This document shows positions 10,614-20,518 of a DNA stretch of 64,000 bases, piece by piece (position 1 is the first letter of the stretch; each line of letters begins with the position of its first letter). Source of the stretch: Nosema muscidifuracis. Lineage: Eukaryota; Microsporidia; Nosematidae. The notes below the pieces were generated by a model. That model made no database searches, was not told where the DNA came from, and saw only the letters and a list, made by a program, of their open reading frames with translations. The position numbers and the translations under genes were made by a program. Location: the NCBI GenBank assembly GCA_028335825.1, contig JAIOKI010000004.1, positions 558,001 to 622,000 of the forward strand, in the 5' to 3' direction.

Positions 10614-11041
10614 ATAATTATATATTTTATATTTTATATTATTATATATTTTATGTATTATTGAATATTATTATAAAATATTACTATGTATTATATATTA
10701 TTACATATTATATATTTTATTATTATATTATTTTTTAGTAGATAAAATATTTAAAAAAAATTTATCGTCAAATCTTATTATATATTATTAAATTTTATAT
10801 ATCACTAATTATCATCAAATCTTATTAAATATCATCAAATCTTTTTTTTTATATTTTATAAATTATTGAATATTTTCTAGAAGATAAAATTTTTAATAAA
10901 AATTCTTTAAATTTTTTTGACGTAAAAGGAAGTCAAAAAATATATTTAAAGAACATAAAGCATAAAAACTGAATTACGTTATTTTTTAAATTTCATTATT
11001 TTTCTTATTATTTACTTTTTATATTAATTTAATACCCTTTA
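10614..11041. other. low-complexity TA-rich spacer with an imperfect hairpin
   Basis: TATTATATATTTTA-type sequence over about 130 bases, then simple AT DNA. Bases 10903-10953 form an imperfect hairpin (TTCTTTAAATTTTTTTGAC paired with GTCAAAAAATATATTTAAAGAA around a GTAAAAGGAA loop) that carries a TGACGTAA site at 10918-10925. Confidence 0.5.
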
Positions 11042-11287
11042 ATGAATATCTTAATAATATATTTTTGTTTATTGACAAGTATATTAAATACTAAAGAATC
11101 ATCTGAAATAATTCCAGAGACTACAAAAAGTAAAGATGTTCTTATTTTAGTTGAAGAAGATAAGATGATACAACAAAAAACAAATAAAGATATATGCTGT
11201 ACCGATAGAGAAACAATTTCTAAAATTATTTTTTTCTTATTTGGGATATTAGTAATTGCATGTCTTATTATTTCATATAAGTTCTAA
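11042..11287 (+). CDS. small single-pass membrane protein with leader, unidentified
   Basis: 81 residues. A short hydrophobic leader (MNILIIYFCLLTSIL) is followed by about 45 polar residues, a CC pair near residue 57, and a hydrophobic segment near residues 60-79 (IIFFLFGILVIACLIISY) ending in KF. This predicts a cleaved signal plus a C-terminal membrane anchor, a type I surface or ER protein. The start is supported by ATACCCTTTAATG. No family recognised. It is the first of three short ORFs with secretion-type features between 11.0 and 13.0 kb. Confidence 0.6.
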   Translation: MNILIIYFCLLTSILNTKESSEIIPETTKSKDVLILVEEDKMIQQKTNKDICCTDRETISKIIFFLFGILVIACLIISYKF

Positions 11288-12110
11288 TTAAAATATTTAT
11301 TTAATTTAATATTAAAATAAAAAATTATTAGTCTCATTTTTAAGGGTTCAAGTACACGATTTATTAGGTTTAGATGTGATATTTATTAATTAACTAAAGA
11401 AAATTAGTTAATATATTAAGAGTAAAAATTGCTATAAATTTAGAAGAAAGATAATAAAGATTATTTGTTAATCAGTCTTTTTACAATGATAGTTTTAGTT
11501 AATATTTTAATGAAAAGTTTAAAGAATAATTAAATTTTATATAAAATGTAAATAATTACGTCATTGATTTTGATTTTATTGACTTTCTTTATAAAGTTTA
11601 AATAATTACGTCATTTATTTTATATTTTATATAAGATGTAAATATTAATTCATTGATTTTGGTTTTATTTCTTTACTAAGTTTAAATGATTACGTCATTG
11701 ATTTTATATTTTATACTATGTTTTTTTAATATTCTATAATTTGATTTTATTGACTTTCTTTATTAAGTTTAAATAATTACGTCATTGATTTTATATTTTA
11801 TATTATGTTTTTTAATATTTATTATTTTATAATTTGATTTTATATTTTATATTATGTTTTTTAATATTTATTAAGTTTAAATAATAACGTCATTGATTTT
11901 AAATATGATATTTGTTTAATATTTTATATAAGATGTAAATATTACTTCATTGATTTTGATTTTATTTCTTTACTAAGTTTAAATAAATACGTCATTGATT
12001 TTATATTTTAAAATTTGATATTTTAGACATTTTTTACTATTATTTTTTTTAATATAAAAAATGTAAAAATTGTAAATTTTTTAAATAAATTTATATTAAA
12101 TTACCCTTAA
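11288..12110. repeat. degenerate tandem repeat cluster carrying TTACGTCATTGATTTT
   Basis: From about 11540 to 12010 a unit of roughly 45-60 bases recurs, with the core AAGTTTAAATAATTACGTCA followed by TTGATTTTATATTTTAT. The ACGTCA core is intact near 11558, 11608, 11692, 11779, 11887 and 11990 and degraded in others (for example near 11648 and 11943). The core equals a half or near-complete CRE/ATF site. No gene seen. Confidence 0.65.
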
Positions 12111-12665
12111 ATGAAATATTATGTGATATTTTTTATAACAATGGTTTCACTTAACCCTATTAATATTGAAGAAGATTGTTCTACTTCTATGTATAACATC
12201 TTAGATTTGTGTATATCAAGTATTTCTGAGATTGATTCTATAGATATATTTTTTAAGATTCTTAAAGAATATTATAACTTACTTATGGAAATATTTGAAT
12301 ACCTTGTAACGATTGAAAAATATTTGGAGAAGCATAAATTTTTTACAAATACGATTGAAATTTCAGAATATTCGAAGATAAGGAATTTTCTTAACAAAGA
12401 TTATTGTGATGATCTTAGTAGAAATCTTTCCAAACTACAAATTGAAATCAGCACTCTTCTACCTGAATCAAAATATTTTGAAATGTTGTATGGTCTTCAA
12501 GTTTATTATAAAAATATTGAAAGTAATTTATATCATCTGACTAGATATTTTATTAATCAATCATTTGATATCAAACTTAGTCAAATGTCTTTATTTGATG
12601 TTATATCATTTAATAGGGATATACAAGAAAGTACTGTTAATTTTGAATCATTATTGATTAATTAA
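12111..12665 (+). CDS. small secreted helical protein, unidentified
   Basis: 184 residues. The N-terminus (MKYYVIFFITMVSLN) is a likely signal peptide. The rest is predicted to be helical, with Glu/Lys and aromatic residues and few cysteines (for example C23, C33). There is no later membrane segment, so it is probably secreted. The start is strongly supported by TTACCCTTAAATG. The downstream repeat ORF begins only a few bases after the stop. Function unknown; microsporidia often encode fast-evolving secreted orphans of this kind. Confidence 0.6.
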   Translation: MKYYVIFFITMVSLNPINIEEDCSTSMYNILDLCISSISEIDSIDIFFKILKEYYNLLMEIFEYLVTIEKYLEKHKFFTNTIEISEYSKIRNFLNKDYCDDLSRNLSKLQIEISTLLPESKYFEMLYGLQVYYKNIESNLYHLTRYFINQSFDIKLSQMSLFDVISFNRDIQESTVNFESLLIN

Positions 12666-12669
12666 ATTA

Positions 12670-12981
12670 TTGAATGTGTTTTTTTTAATTTTTGGTATGG
12701 GTATTATTTTTTCTAATATGATTTATTTTTATTTATATGATTTATTCTTATTTATGCATAACAATTTTTTCTTATATGATTTATTTTTATTAATTCATAA
12801 CAATTTTTTCTTATATGATTTATTCTTATTTATGCATAACAATTTTTTCTTATATGATTTATTCTTATTTATGCATAACAATTTTTTCTTATTTGATTTA
12901 TTTTTATTAATTCATAACAATTTTTTCTTATATGATTTATTCTTATTTATGCATAACAATTTTTTAAATTTGAATAAATAA
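12670..12981 (+). repeat. 39-bp minisatellite forming an open frame of hydrophobic 13-residue repeats
   Basis: Six copies of a 39-bp unit encode FFLYDLFLFMHNN-type repeats. Two unit types alternate (FMH, encoded with TTTATGCATAAC; LIH, encoded with TTAATTCATAAC) in the order A-B-A-A-B-A. The frame is open from TTG at 12670, with the first in-frame ATG at 12697. No CCC precedes it and it starts right after the previous gene, so it may be a true coding repeat (very hydrophobic membrane protein of about 94 residues) or an array that is open because 39 is divisible by 3 and its unit lacks a stop. I favour an uncertain ORF. Confidence 0.6.
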
Positions 12982-13070
12982 TCATTCAAAATAAAAAACT
13001 TAATGTTGTAATATAATTAGTTAAAAAATATTTTATTATCATATTAAATTTTTAATATGCAAAATTAATT

Positions 13071-13733
13071 TTAGTTTACAGTTTTATATCCACCATCATC
13101 TGTAATAATAAGATAACAATTATCAATCAAGAAATCCAAATTTTCTTTAATCATTCTTTCATTATATTCATTCTGAAGACACTTGATAATAATTTTAAGA
13201 TCAAGACCAGATTCATCATCCTGATTATTCTTTATACATTCCAAAAGATCGTTATGTATTTTCTTCATTTCTTTGTTCTGAACTGCTTCTTTCTTATTAG
13301 CCATTAAATGTTCTTGTACTACAGAAGACATATGAAAGATAAGTTCGTTATGATCTTCTACTAAATATAAATTAGTAATCTGAATACTTTTTTTACTACC
13401 ATATTCTTTTAGAATTCCTACTACTTTAACAAGTAACCCATCTTCTATAAGACTTATTAAATATTCTTCATAAGCTTTATTACACCACATCATACATTCA
13501 ATATTACCAGTACCATCTTCTAATAAGAAAGATTTACCATTATTTGTAGACTTTACATTAGAAACCCATCCTATAACTTTGATTGTACTAAGCTCTCTGT
13601 TATCAACATATACTACTGTAGAATTCTCTTCATGTTCACTAGATAAAACTTGTTTAACTGTAAGTGATCTTATTGTTTTAATACCAGTGTATTCTTTCTT
13701 TGGTGATGATTGAATAAATCCATAGTCTGACAT
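13071..13733 (-). CDS. RPA2: replication protein A 32-kDa subunit (RPA2)
   Basis: 220 residues with the RPA32 layout. A short N-terminal tail (SDYGFIQSSP, Ser-rich as in the phosphorylated tail of RPA32) is followed by an OB fold at about 22-135 containing TIKVIGWVSNVKSTNNGKSF and LEDGTGNIECMMW, then a C-terminal winged helix at about 160-218. RPA2 is the middle subunit of the heterotrimer that coats single-stranded DNA in replication and repair. Length is slightly below the usual 270. The start is supported by TATCCCTAAAATG. Assignment is confident from the OB-fold signature and order of domains. Confidence 0.85.
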   Translation of the reverse strand: MSDYGFIQSSPKKEYTGIKTIRSLTVKQVLSSEHEENSTVVYVDNRELSTIKVIGWVSNVKSTNNGKSFLLEDGTGNIECMMWCNKAYEEYLISLIEDGLLVKVVGILKEYGSKKSIQITNLYLVEDHNELIFHMSSVVQEHLMANKKEAVQNKEMKKIHNDLLECIKNNQDDESGLDLKIIIKCLQNEYNERMIKENLDFLIDNCYLIITDDGGYKTVN

Positions 13734-15474
13734 TTTAGGGATAAAAAAATCATTTATGATTTAACTAGGAAATAATGAATGAATAAACTAATGCATATAA
13801 AAAAAATAACAGATTTACTATCAAACTAAAATTTCAAATATATCTTAAATAAGGTTTTAATTATTTAAAAGTATCATATTTTAGAATATTACTGAATTAA
13901 TTTTAGATATCTATCAAATTCTAGGAGTTAAAATAAATGAGACTGTAATATAAATTAATTAATCTTATCTTTATAAAATAATTACACCTAAATAATTTTT
14001 AATAATATTGATAAATTTAGTAAGATATATAAACAAGTATAGAAGAAAAGAATTAATTAATCTCTTTCAAAATACCTTATGCAAGAAGATTAACTACGTC
14101 ATCAATTAAAACCAATGAATATACAGTAAATTATGAGAATGGCTCATATTATATTTTCATAAATATTTTATGACTTGGTAGAGAATTATTACAATTATAA
14201 ATTTAATTTACTTTTGAAAAGATAATAAAATAGTAAGATTTTACGCCTTTTTAATAGTATTATCAAGTTTAAATTATTTATCAATATATTAAAATTCCTT
14301 TAATTATATTAGTAGTTAACCAATCAAAATACATTGTAAATTCTATTTAAATGAATAGTGAGAATACCGTATCAATAATTTTGTGTTAGGTAGGAAAGTA
14401 TAATTATACAATAAAAAATACTTATTAAAATTACCGAATTAAACTTTAATGTATCATAAAATAAATTCTACTAGTCTATATCGATATTTTTATACCACTA
14501 AATTTCATTGAAGTATTAGATTTTGTCAATAGTTAGTCTGAATATAAAAATTATTGTAAAATTTGACATTAGAGAAATTTTAAAGGGTAATATACAATTA
14601 ATTTGTTTAAAGTTCTTTATAAATTTTAATTAGTTCATTATCTAAACGATTATTGAAAATTAGTTTTAAGAAAAAGCAGTTATATAGAATATAACTTGGT
14701 ATATTAACTTTATTAAAATTATTTCATCTTATTGTTTTAGTTAAATTTATAGTAGATTTAATTTTAATTTATTATTACTTGTATGTATTTTTATCTTTTT
14801 ATATAAGTATTTAAAAAATGATGTTTGGATAGTAATTATAATGAGGAAGATAATCTTTAGAATTTTTATATAGAAATCATGTATACCAGAAAATATTATA
14901 ATAAATGTTTGTATAATATTTTTGAGTCTAATTTATAATTTTAATTAATATTGAAGTAATTAAAAAAGAAAATCACTCCAAAGATTTTCAAATGCTTATG
15001 ATAATAATACTAAAAATATTCTGGATTTCTAATCAAGAATAAAATCAAAACATTGATTTTATATTTACAGATTATGAAGATTTCATATTTAGAAAAAAAT
15101 ACGATAGAAGATAAATTAAAAAAAATTATTTTTTTAATCATTTTTATTTTATGAATTCACAGTATGATCAATAATTCTTAACTTATTATTCATATTACAT
15201 TTCATAATAACAAAGATTATATAATTTACGATTATAAATCTTTATCATAATAAATTTATAATCATATTCTTCTATAAAAAATTTAATATTTCATTTTCAA
15301 ATATGACAGTTCTAATTTGAAATGTTCTAAAAAATTTAAAAAAATGATAAGATACGTAATATTCCACTAAATTAATTAACAATTAATTTTACTACATTAA
15401 TTAACAATTATTTTACTTCCTTAATTAGAAAACATTAATAACAATTTTTCCACTACATTAATTAACATTTATTT
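13734..15474. other. long AT-rich spacer; short repeats at its right end
   Basis: 1.7 kb with no gene I can support. A CTACGTCA site lies at 14094-14101. From about 15366 to 15475 an imperfect repeat (ACTACATTAATTAACAATTA) runs up to the stop codon of the next gene. Confidence 0.45.
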
Positions 15475-16104
15475 TTAATTATTTTCATCCATTCCACTTA
15501 AATCCAATCCTTTTACATGTGTATTAGTTATTTTTATATTCCTTCGATATTTTTTAGTTTTAGTCTTTTTAATAATAGCTTTCCTTTTCACACTCTCATT
15601 TTTATCAGACTTAATCCCTGCTACATTAAGTTCCCTTAGTAGATCTTGATATCCTGGTATTTTAACTGATCTCCATAAATCTATTAGATCATTATCTACT
15701 TGATCTAGTACCATATCATTATAAAATACAACTTCACTTCCATCATTATCTTTAAGAATAATACATTCTAAATTTTTCTTACATTCATCAAGTATCTCAG
15801 TTATATCAACCTGGTTATCTTTAAATTTTGATAGTTCTATACCTTCCTTATTTTTACTAAGGATGTTTATTAAATCTTCTTTATTTTTTATATTATATGT
15901 GTACATGTATTCTACAAGATTGTTTGTGATATTTATCTTCTCATTTGTTTGTAGAGCTCTAAGTAGTCTGTAGTTGTTATGAACATCTATTTTTAATTTT
16001 TTGTATATATCAGTGAATGATACAGGTCCATTTTGTGATTTTAAGAATGTTAGTATATCATGGATATATGAATTTATATGTCTATCTGTATCATTAGTAC
16101 TCAT
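15475..16104 (-). CDS. TFA2: transcription initiation factor TFIIE beta subunit
   Basis: 209 residues. Two winged-helix regions (about 10-70 and 72-130) are followed by the diagnostic TFIIE-beta stretch: VFYNDMVLDQVDNDLIDLWRS and KIPGYQDLLRELNVAGIK at about 125-168. A basic segment (KKTKTKKYRRN) leads to KITNTHVKGLDLS near the C-terminus, matching the family's RRRKFKLTNTHL ending. TFIIE-beta bridges TFIIE-alpha and promoter DNA and helps recruit TFIIH for RNA polymerase II initiation. The start is supported by TTACCCTTCTCTATG. The order and C-terminal signature make the call good. Confidence 0.8.
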   Translation of the reverse strand: MSTNDTDRHINSYIHDILTFLKSQNGPVSFTDIYKKLKIDVHNNYRLLRALQTNEKINITNNLVEYMYTYNIKNKEDLINILSKNKEGIELSKFKDNQVDITEILDECKKNLECIILKDNDGSEVVFYNDMVLDQVDNDLIDLWRSVKIPGYQDLLRELNVAGIKSDKNESVKRKAIIKKTKTKKYRRNIKITNTHVKGLDLSGMDENN

Positions 16105-16821
16105 AGAGAAGGGTAAATATTTTTGGAGTGTAACGTAGAAATTAAAATTGCACTATTTTTTAAAAAAAAAATATATTTTAAGAATAGGATGAAAAACTAA
16201 GATCAAGTAAAAAAATAGAAATATTAAGCTTATTTTGAAGATTATTGAATTAGCTAATAACATATACAAAAAATATATGTTAAATTAGTTAAGGGTTAAA
16301 TAATTATAAATCAATATAAAACAATAACATGAAATTAAAGCCATATTCTAATATATTTAGAGATTATGCTCATTTCTTTGATAATTTTTGAATTATTAAT
16401 GGTATTTACATAAAAGGATAGATAAAAAAGTTAATATAACAAATATATCATATTTAATGTTTTACTAAAGACTTTATTGAAAAATATTATATTATTAAAA
16501 AAATAAATAATAATATTATAGTGACAAAAAGTTAATATAACAAATATATCATATTTAAAATAAATTAAAAAAATAAATAATAATATTATAGCGACAAAAA
16601 GTACATTAAAAAAATATATTAAATAATCATATTTAATTTATTATTAAAGACTTTATTAAAAAAACATTTTAATTTATCATATTTAATTTATTACTAAAGA
16701 CTTTATTGAAAAAATATATCATATTTAATTTATTACTAAAGACTTTATTGAAAAAATATATTATATTTAATTTATTACTAAAGACTTTATTGAAAAACAT
16801 ATTAAATATATCATATTTAAT
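16105..16821. repeat. spacer with 42-bp tandem repeat next to the MCM5 stop
   Basis: The core AAAGACTTTATTGAAAAA recurs at about 16646, 16696, 16738 and 16780, the last three exactly 42 bases apart, with a similar copy at 16467. The array runs into the MCM5 stop codon. A second short repeat (AATAATATTATAGTGACAAAAAGT, two copies) lies near 16508 and 16578. Confidence 0.7.
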
Positions 16822-18852
16822 TTAAGGATGTCTTACTAAAAATTTACCCCCTTCTTTACTACTCAATTTATTCTGCTTACACATATAATCAATAGCTTTC
16901 TTACTTAATCCTTCTTCACTCTTCCCTAATTTATTAATTAATTCTGAATATTTTATACTGGATCCTACTGGTAATATATTCTTAATTTTTATACATAATC
17001 CTTCTATCTTATCAAGTACATCAGATCTTACCATTCCTTCTAGCATATGTCCTTGTGATACACAATTCATAGTACTTACCTTAAAAAGTCTTATAGCTTC
17101 TTCTACATGTCTATCTAAGACTTTATCTAATAATTCTATTTTAGCTAAAGCTTCACTTAATCTAATTATTCCTTCTAATTGTCTTACGGTTATTGGTATA
17201 CTACTCTTCTTAAAAGAATCTTGTTCCATTTCTTTAACTTCTTTTCTTGTATTAGTATAATATTTAATTAATAATTTACCAGCTGAATCTGATAATACAG
17301 GAAATACTTTAGATTTAGCATATTGAGCATATCTTCTTAATTTCTCTAAAGGAATTATATCTTTATCAATTTCATTATCTTCTTTTTTATGTATACCTAA
17401 TACATGTTTAGCCATTAATAAATCATTAGGACCATGCTTATCTTTTAATATAAATATACAATCAAATCTTGATAAAATAGTAGTACCAAATTCAACATTC
17501 TCATCAGGAGTCTTATAATCATCATATCTACCAAATACTGGATTAGCAGCTGCTAATATACTAGTACGTGTATTAAGTATAGTAGTAATACCAGCTTTAG
17601 CTATACTTATAGTTTGTTGTTCCATAGCTTCATGAATAGCTACTCTATCTTGTTCATTCATTTTATCAAATTCATCTATACAACATATTCCATTATCTCC
17701 TAAAACAAGAGCACCTCCTTCTAAATAAAAATCTCCATTATGATCTTTAATTACACTAGCAGTTAAACCAGCAGCAGATGATCCTTTACCACTAGTATAT
17801 ACTCCTATAGGAGATACCATTTCCATAAATTTTAATAATTGAGATTTAGCTACACCAGGATCACCAAGTAATAATACATTAATATCTCCTCTTAAATTAA
17901 TTTTATCTTCCATTATACGTCTAGTACCTCCAAATAACATACAAGCTAAAGTTTTTTTAATATCTTCATGTCCATAAATAGAAGGAGCTATAGATTTAGA
18001 AATTTTATTATAAATATCATTTTTAGACATTTCTTTAAATTCTTCTATTTCTTCATCATTAAATCTTTTACTAATTTTATTATTTATCATTTCTAAACCT
18101 ATTACTTTAATATAACAGTAATTATTTTTTTTATTGGTGGATACCCCATATATTCCAGTAAATATACCAAGACATCCTGGTACAATTTTATTTACTAAAT
18201 TCTTCTCCATAATCAAATTAAAATGTCTAGGAGTTTCTCCTATAGGAATATCTTCAAACATTTCTTGTATTTTAATATATTGTACATCTACTACATGACT
18301 CTTCTCAGGTATTATTATATAAGGATCTACTGGACATTCAGATTTATCACATGATCTTGGTATAATATCATTAACAAATTTACCTTGTAAACAATTTCTA
18401 CATACTGTATAAACATTCTTAGGTTTAGTAATAATAGAAGAAGAAGATACTACCATACCTTTTATTCTTATAATTCTATGAGTTTTAGAAGAATTAATAT
18501 TTCTAATACTTGAAATATTTTCATTACTGATAATATGTAACTGAAAATTTTTAATAGGATCTAAAAAATATTCTGAGATGATAGCATCTTCACAATATTC
18601 TATAAATTTATCAGGTGATGTAGTAATAAATTGAGATAATATTTCTGAATATTGATTAATATCTTCAAGTTTAATTACTAGTTCATAAATATGTTGATTT
18701 ATATTATTAGTAAGTGTATGAGAATATTCTTTATGATCTGATCTAAAATTATGAATAAAATCTATAAAATGAGATTGAATTGTTGATTTATTAATTGGTT
18801 GAGTGTTAGTTATAAGATCTATACTGGTAATTCTTTGTTCATCAAAAGTCAT
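16822..18852 (-). CDS. MCM5: DNA replication licensing factor MCM5
   Basis: 676 residues. An N-terminal MCM domain carries a C-x2-C...C-x4-C zinc finger near 150-172 (CRNC and CDKSEC). The AAA+ core has Walker A GDPGVAKS at about 330, preceded by the MCM5-typical MEDKINLRGDINVLLL, then Walker B CIDEFDKM, a run ending EAMEQQTISIAKAGIT, and the arginine finger SRFD. The phrase NPVFGRYDDYKTPDENVEF identifies MCM5 among the six paralogues. MCM2-7 is the replicative helicase. It is somewhat shorter than the usual 730-775 residues. The start is strongly marked by ATACCCCCCTAAATG. Both flanks carry repeats. Confidence 0.93.
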   Translation of the reverse strand: MTFDEQRITSIDLITNTQPINKSTIQSHFIDFIHNFRSDHKEYSHTLTNNINQHIYELVIKLEDINQYSEILSQFITTSPDKFIEYCEDAIISEYFLDPIKNFQLHIISNENISSIRNINSSKTHRIIRIKGMVVSSSSIITKPKNVYTVCRNCLQGKFVNDIIPRSCDKSECPVDPYIIIPEKSHVVDVQYIKIQEMFEDIPIGETPRHFNLIMEKNLVNKIVPGCLGIFTGIYGVSTNKKNNYCYIKVIGLEMINNKISKRFNDEEIEEFKEMSKNDIYNKISKSIAPSIYGHEDIKKTLACMLFGGTRRIMEDKINLRGDINVLLLGDPGVAKSQLLKFMEMVSPIGVYTSGKGSSAAGLTASVIKDHNGDFYLEGGALVLGDNGICCIDEFDKMNEQDRVAIHEAMEQQTISIAKAGITTILNTRTSILAAANPVFGRYDDYKTPDENVEFGTTILSRFDCIFILKDKHGPNDLLMAKHVLGIHKKEDNEIDKDIIPLEKLRRYAQYAKSKVFPVLSDSAGKLLIKYYTNTRKEVKEMEQDSFKKSSIPITVRQLEGIIRLSEALAKIELLDKVLDRHVEEAIRLFKVSTMNCVSQGHMLEGMVRSDVLDKIEGLCIKIKNILPVGSSIKYSELINKLGKSEEGLSKKAIDYMCKQNKLSSKEGGKFLVRHP

Positions 18853-19473
18853 TTAGGGGGGTATGAAAATATTTATTTGAGGATATTTTTATTTTAAGAT
18901 GTGGGAGATTTTTAATGGAGGGATTTGTAATGGTGATTTTTAAATAGAGTAATTTTATTGAAAATATTTAAATAGGGTGATATTTGTATTGGAGATATTT
19001 AAATAGGGTGATTTTTATTGAGGAATATTTAATAGATTTGAATAGAGAGATTTTTATTGAAGAATATAAAAAGATATTTGTAAAAATATCTATTAACAAG
19101 AATCACTTTATTAAAAATCCTATATTAGAAATATTTGAAAATAGGTTAGTTTAATTAGTAAAAATTCAAACCATCTTTATAACTGTCAGAATAAAAAACA
19201 GTATTTATTATGATCTCTAATAAAGTGAGAGGTACATTAATAGATAATAATATATTAATATAAGTTCTTTTTCAAATATAATCTTTTTTTATAAAGTACT
19301 TCTAATTATTTTTTATAGTCTAATTTAATAACAGTTAAACGATATTAACGAATTATTTATTGAGAAATATCCTTTTATTCAATGAACATACTAATATTAA
19401 ATTAAGAAAGTATTACAATTTTATTCTTCATTGTAAACTTATCTACTAATAGAATAAAAACATACTTTTTTAA
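18853..19473. repeat. spacer with degenerate repeats upstream of MCM5
   Basis: From about 18900 to 19080 an imperfect unit (TTTAAATAGGGTGATTTTTATTG, with GGAGATAT variants) recurs about five times with variable spacing of roughly 35-45 bases. Beyond it lies unstructured AT-rich DNA. No gene. Confidence 0.5.
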
Positions 19474-19890
19474 TCATCTTCTAAATATAATATGATACCC
19501 CGAAGGAGTTTTTACTGGTCCAACTATTCTTCCCCTTTTCAGTATAAAAGCTGCTTTCTCAAATTCCTTATACATCTCATTCTTACATACAAATCCAAGA
19601 TCACCACCTTTACTAGAAGATTTACATTCCGAGTATTCAATAGCTTTAGCTTTAAAATATTCTCTAAAATTTTCTATATTAATATTTATCTGTAGATCTG
19701 TGTATAATTTTTTTATTATATTTAAAGCTTCTACTTCACTTCTTTCTACAGGATTCCTTGAATTAATATGTTTAATAAGTATATGGTACAATCTATAACC
19801 ATCTTTCGGTCTTTCATATGTTTGTTCTCCTGTTTCTTCATTTATAAAATATGTCTTGTTAGTTTCTTTTTCTTTCAATTTTACCCACAT
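19474..19890 (-). CDS. ESS1: Pin1/Ess1-type peptidyl-prolyl cis-trans isomerase
   Basis: 138 residues. An N-terminal reduced WW-like segment (residues 1-30: W2, YFINEETGEQTYERP) is followed by a parvulin domain at about 32-138 with YHILIKHINSRNP (catalytic His37 region), SSKGGDLGFV and the C-terminal TPSGYHIIFRR. Pin1/Ess1 isomerises phospho-Ser/Thr-Pro bonds, notably in the RNA polymerase II C-terminal domain. The second Trp of the WW domain is not visible; the position aligning with it is followed by the conserved Pro. The start is supported by TAACCCTTATG. It is a little shorter than human Pin1 (163). Confidence 0.88.
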   Translation of the reverse strand: MWVKLKEKETNKTYFINEETGEQTYERPKDGYRLYHILIKHINSRNPVERSEVEALNIIKKLYTDLQININIENFREYFKAKAIEYSECKSSSKGGDLGFVCKNEMYKEFEKAAFILKRGRIVGPVKTPSGYHIIFRR

Positions 19891-20272
19891 AAGGGTTAAT
19901 GAAAAAAATTTAATTCTCCATTTTTAAAATTATTTATAAGATTAGTTGTTATTTTTAAAATAGATTGTTTTTTTTAAATTAATTTTTTATTTATAAAATT
20001 AATTTATTTATAAAATCATATATCTATTAAAAATTAATTTATTTATTAATCATCTATTAATAAAATCATCTATCTATTTATAAAATCATATATCTATTTA
20101 AAATTAATTCATTTATTAATCATCTATTTAAAATATTTATCTATTAAAATAAATTTGATAATACTTTAATTTCAAATGAATTTTTTTAATAAAAAAATGC
20201 TTTTCATTATTTTTTAAAGTATTTCATTCTATAAAAAATAAATTAATAATTTTTCTTAATTTTTTTCTACCC
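19891..20272. repeat. spacer with a duplicated segment of about 70 bp
   Basis: TAAAATCATATATCTATT recurs at about 20011 and 20081 with flanking AATTAATTTATTTATTAATCATC sequence. The rest is AT-rich. It is the divergent promoter region between the Pin1 and Rpb10 genes; both starts carry CCC. Confidence 0.5.
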
Positions 20273-20497
20273 ATGCTAATTCCAATAAGATGCTTCACTT
20301 GTAACAAAGAAATTTCAAGTAAATGGGAACCATACAAATATCTTATAAATACTGATAAATCACCAGCAGAAGCACTTAACGAATTAGATATTAAGAGGAT
20401 ATGTTGTAGAAGAATGTTTTTAGGACATGTAGAAATTATTGATAAACTTATTAAATTTGATGTAGCTAGAGATGTTCATTTTAGAAATGAATTATAA
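20273..20497 (+). CDS. RPB10: RNA polymerases I/II/III subunit Rpb10 (RPABC5)
   Basis: 74 residues, as expected for this tiny subunit. It begins MLIPIRCFTCNKEI, giving zinc ligands Cys7 and Cys10, and has the atypical adjacent pair Cys44-Cys45 in KRICCRRMFLGH, the hallmark of Rpb10. It stabilises the Rpb3/Rpb11 (AC40/AC19) assembly platform shared by all three polymerases. The start is fixed by CCC directly before ATG. It ends only 21 bases from the convergent Cdc20-family gene. Confidence 0.95.
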   Translation: MLIPIRCFTCNKEISSKWEPYKYLINTDKSPAEALNELDIKRICCRRMFLGHVEIIDKLIKFDVARDVHFRNEL

Positions 20498-20518
20498 AAA
20501 TATTAAACAATTTTTTAT

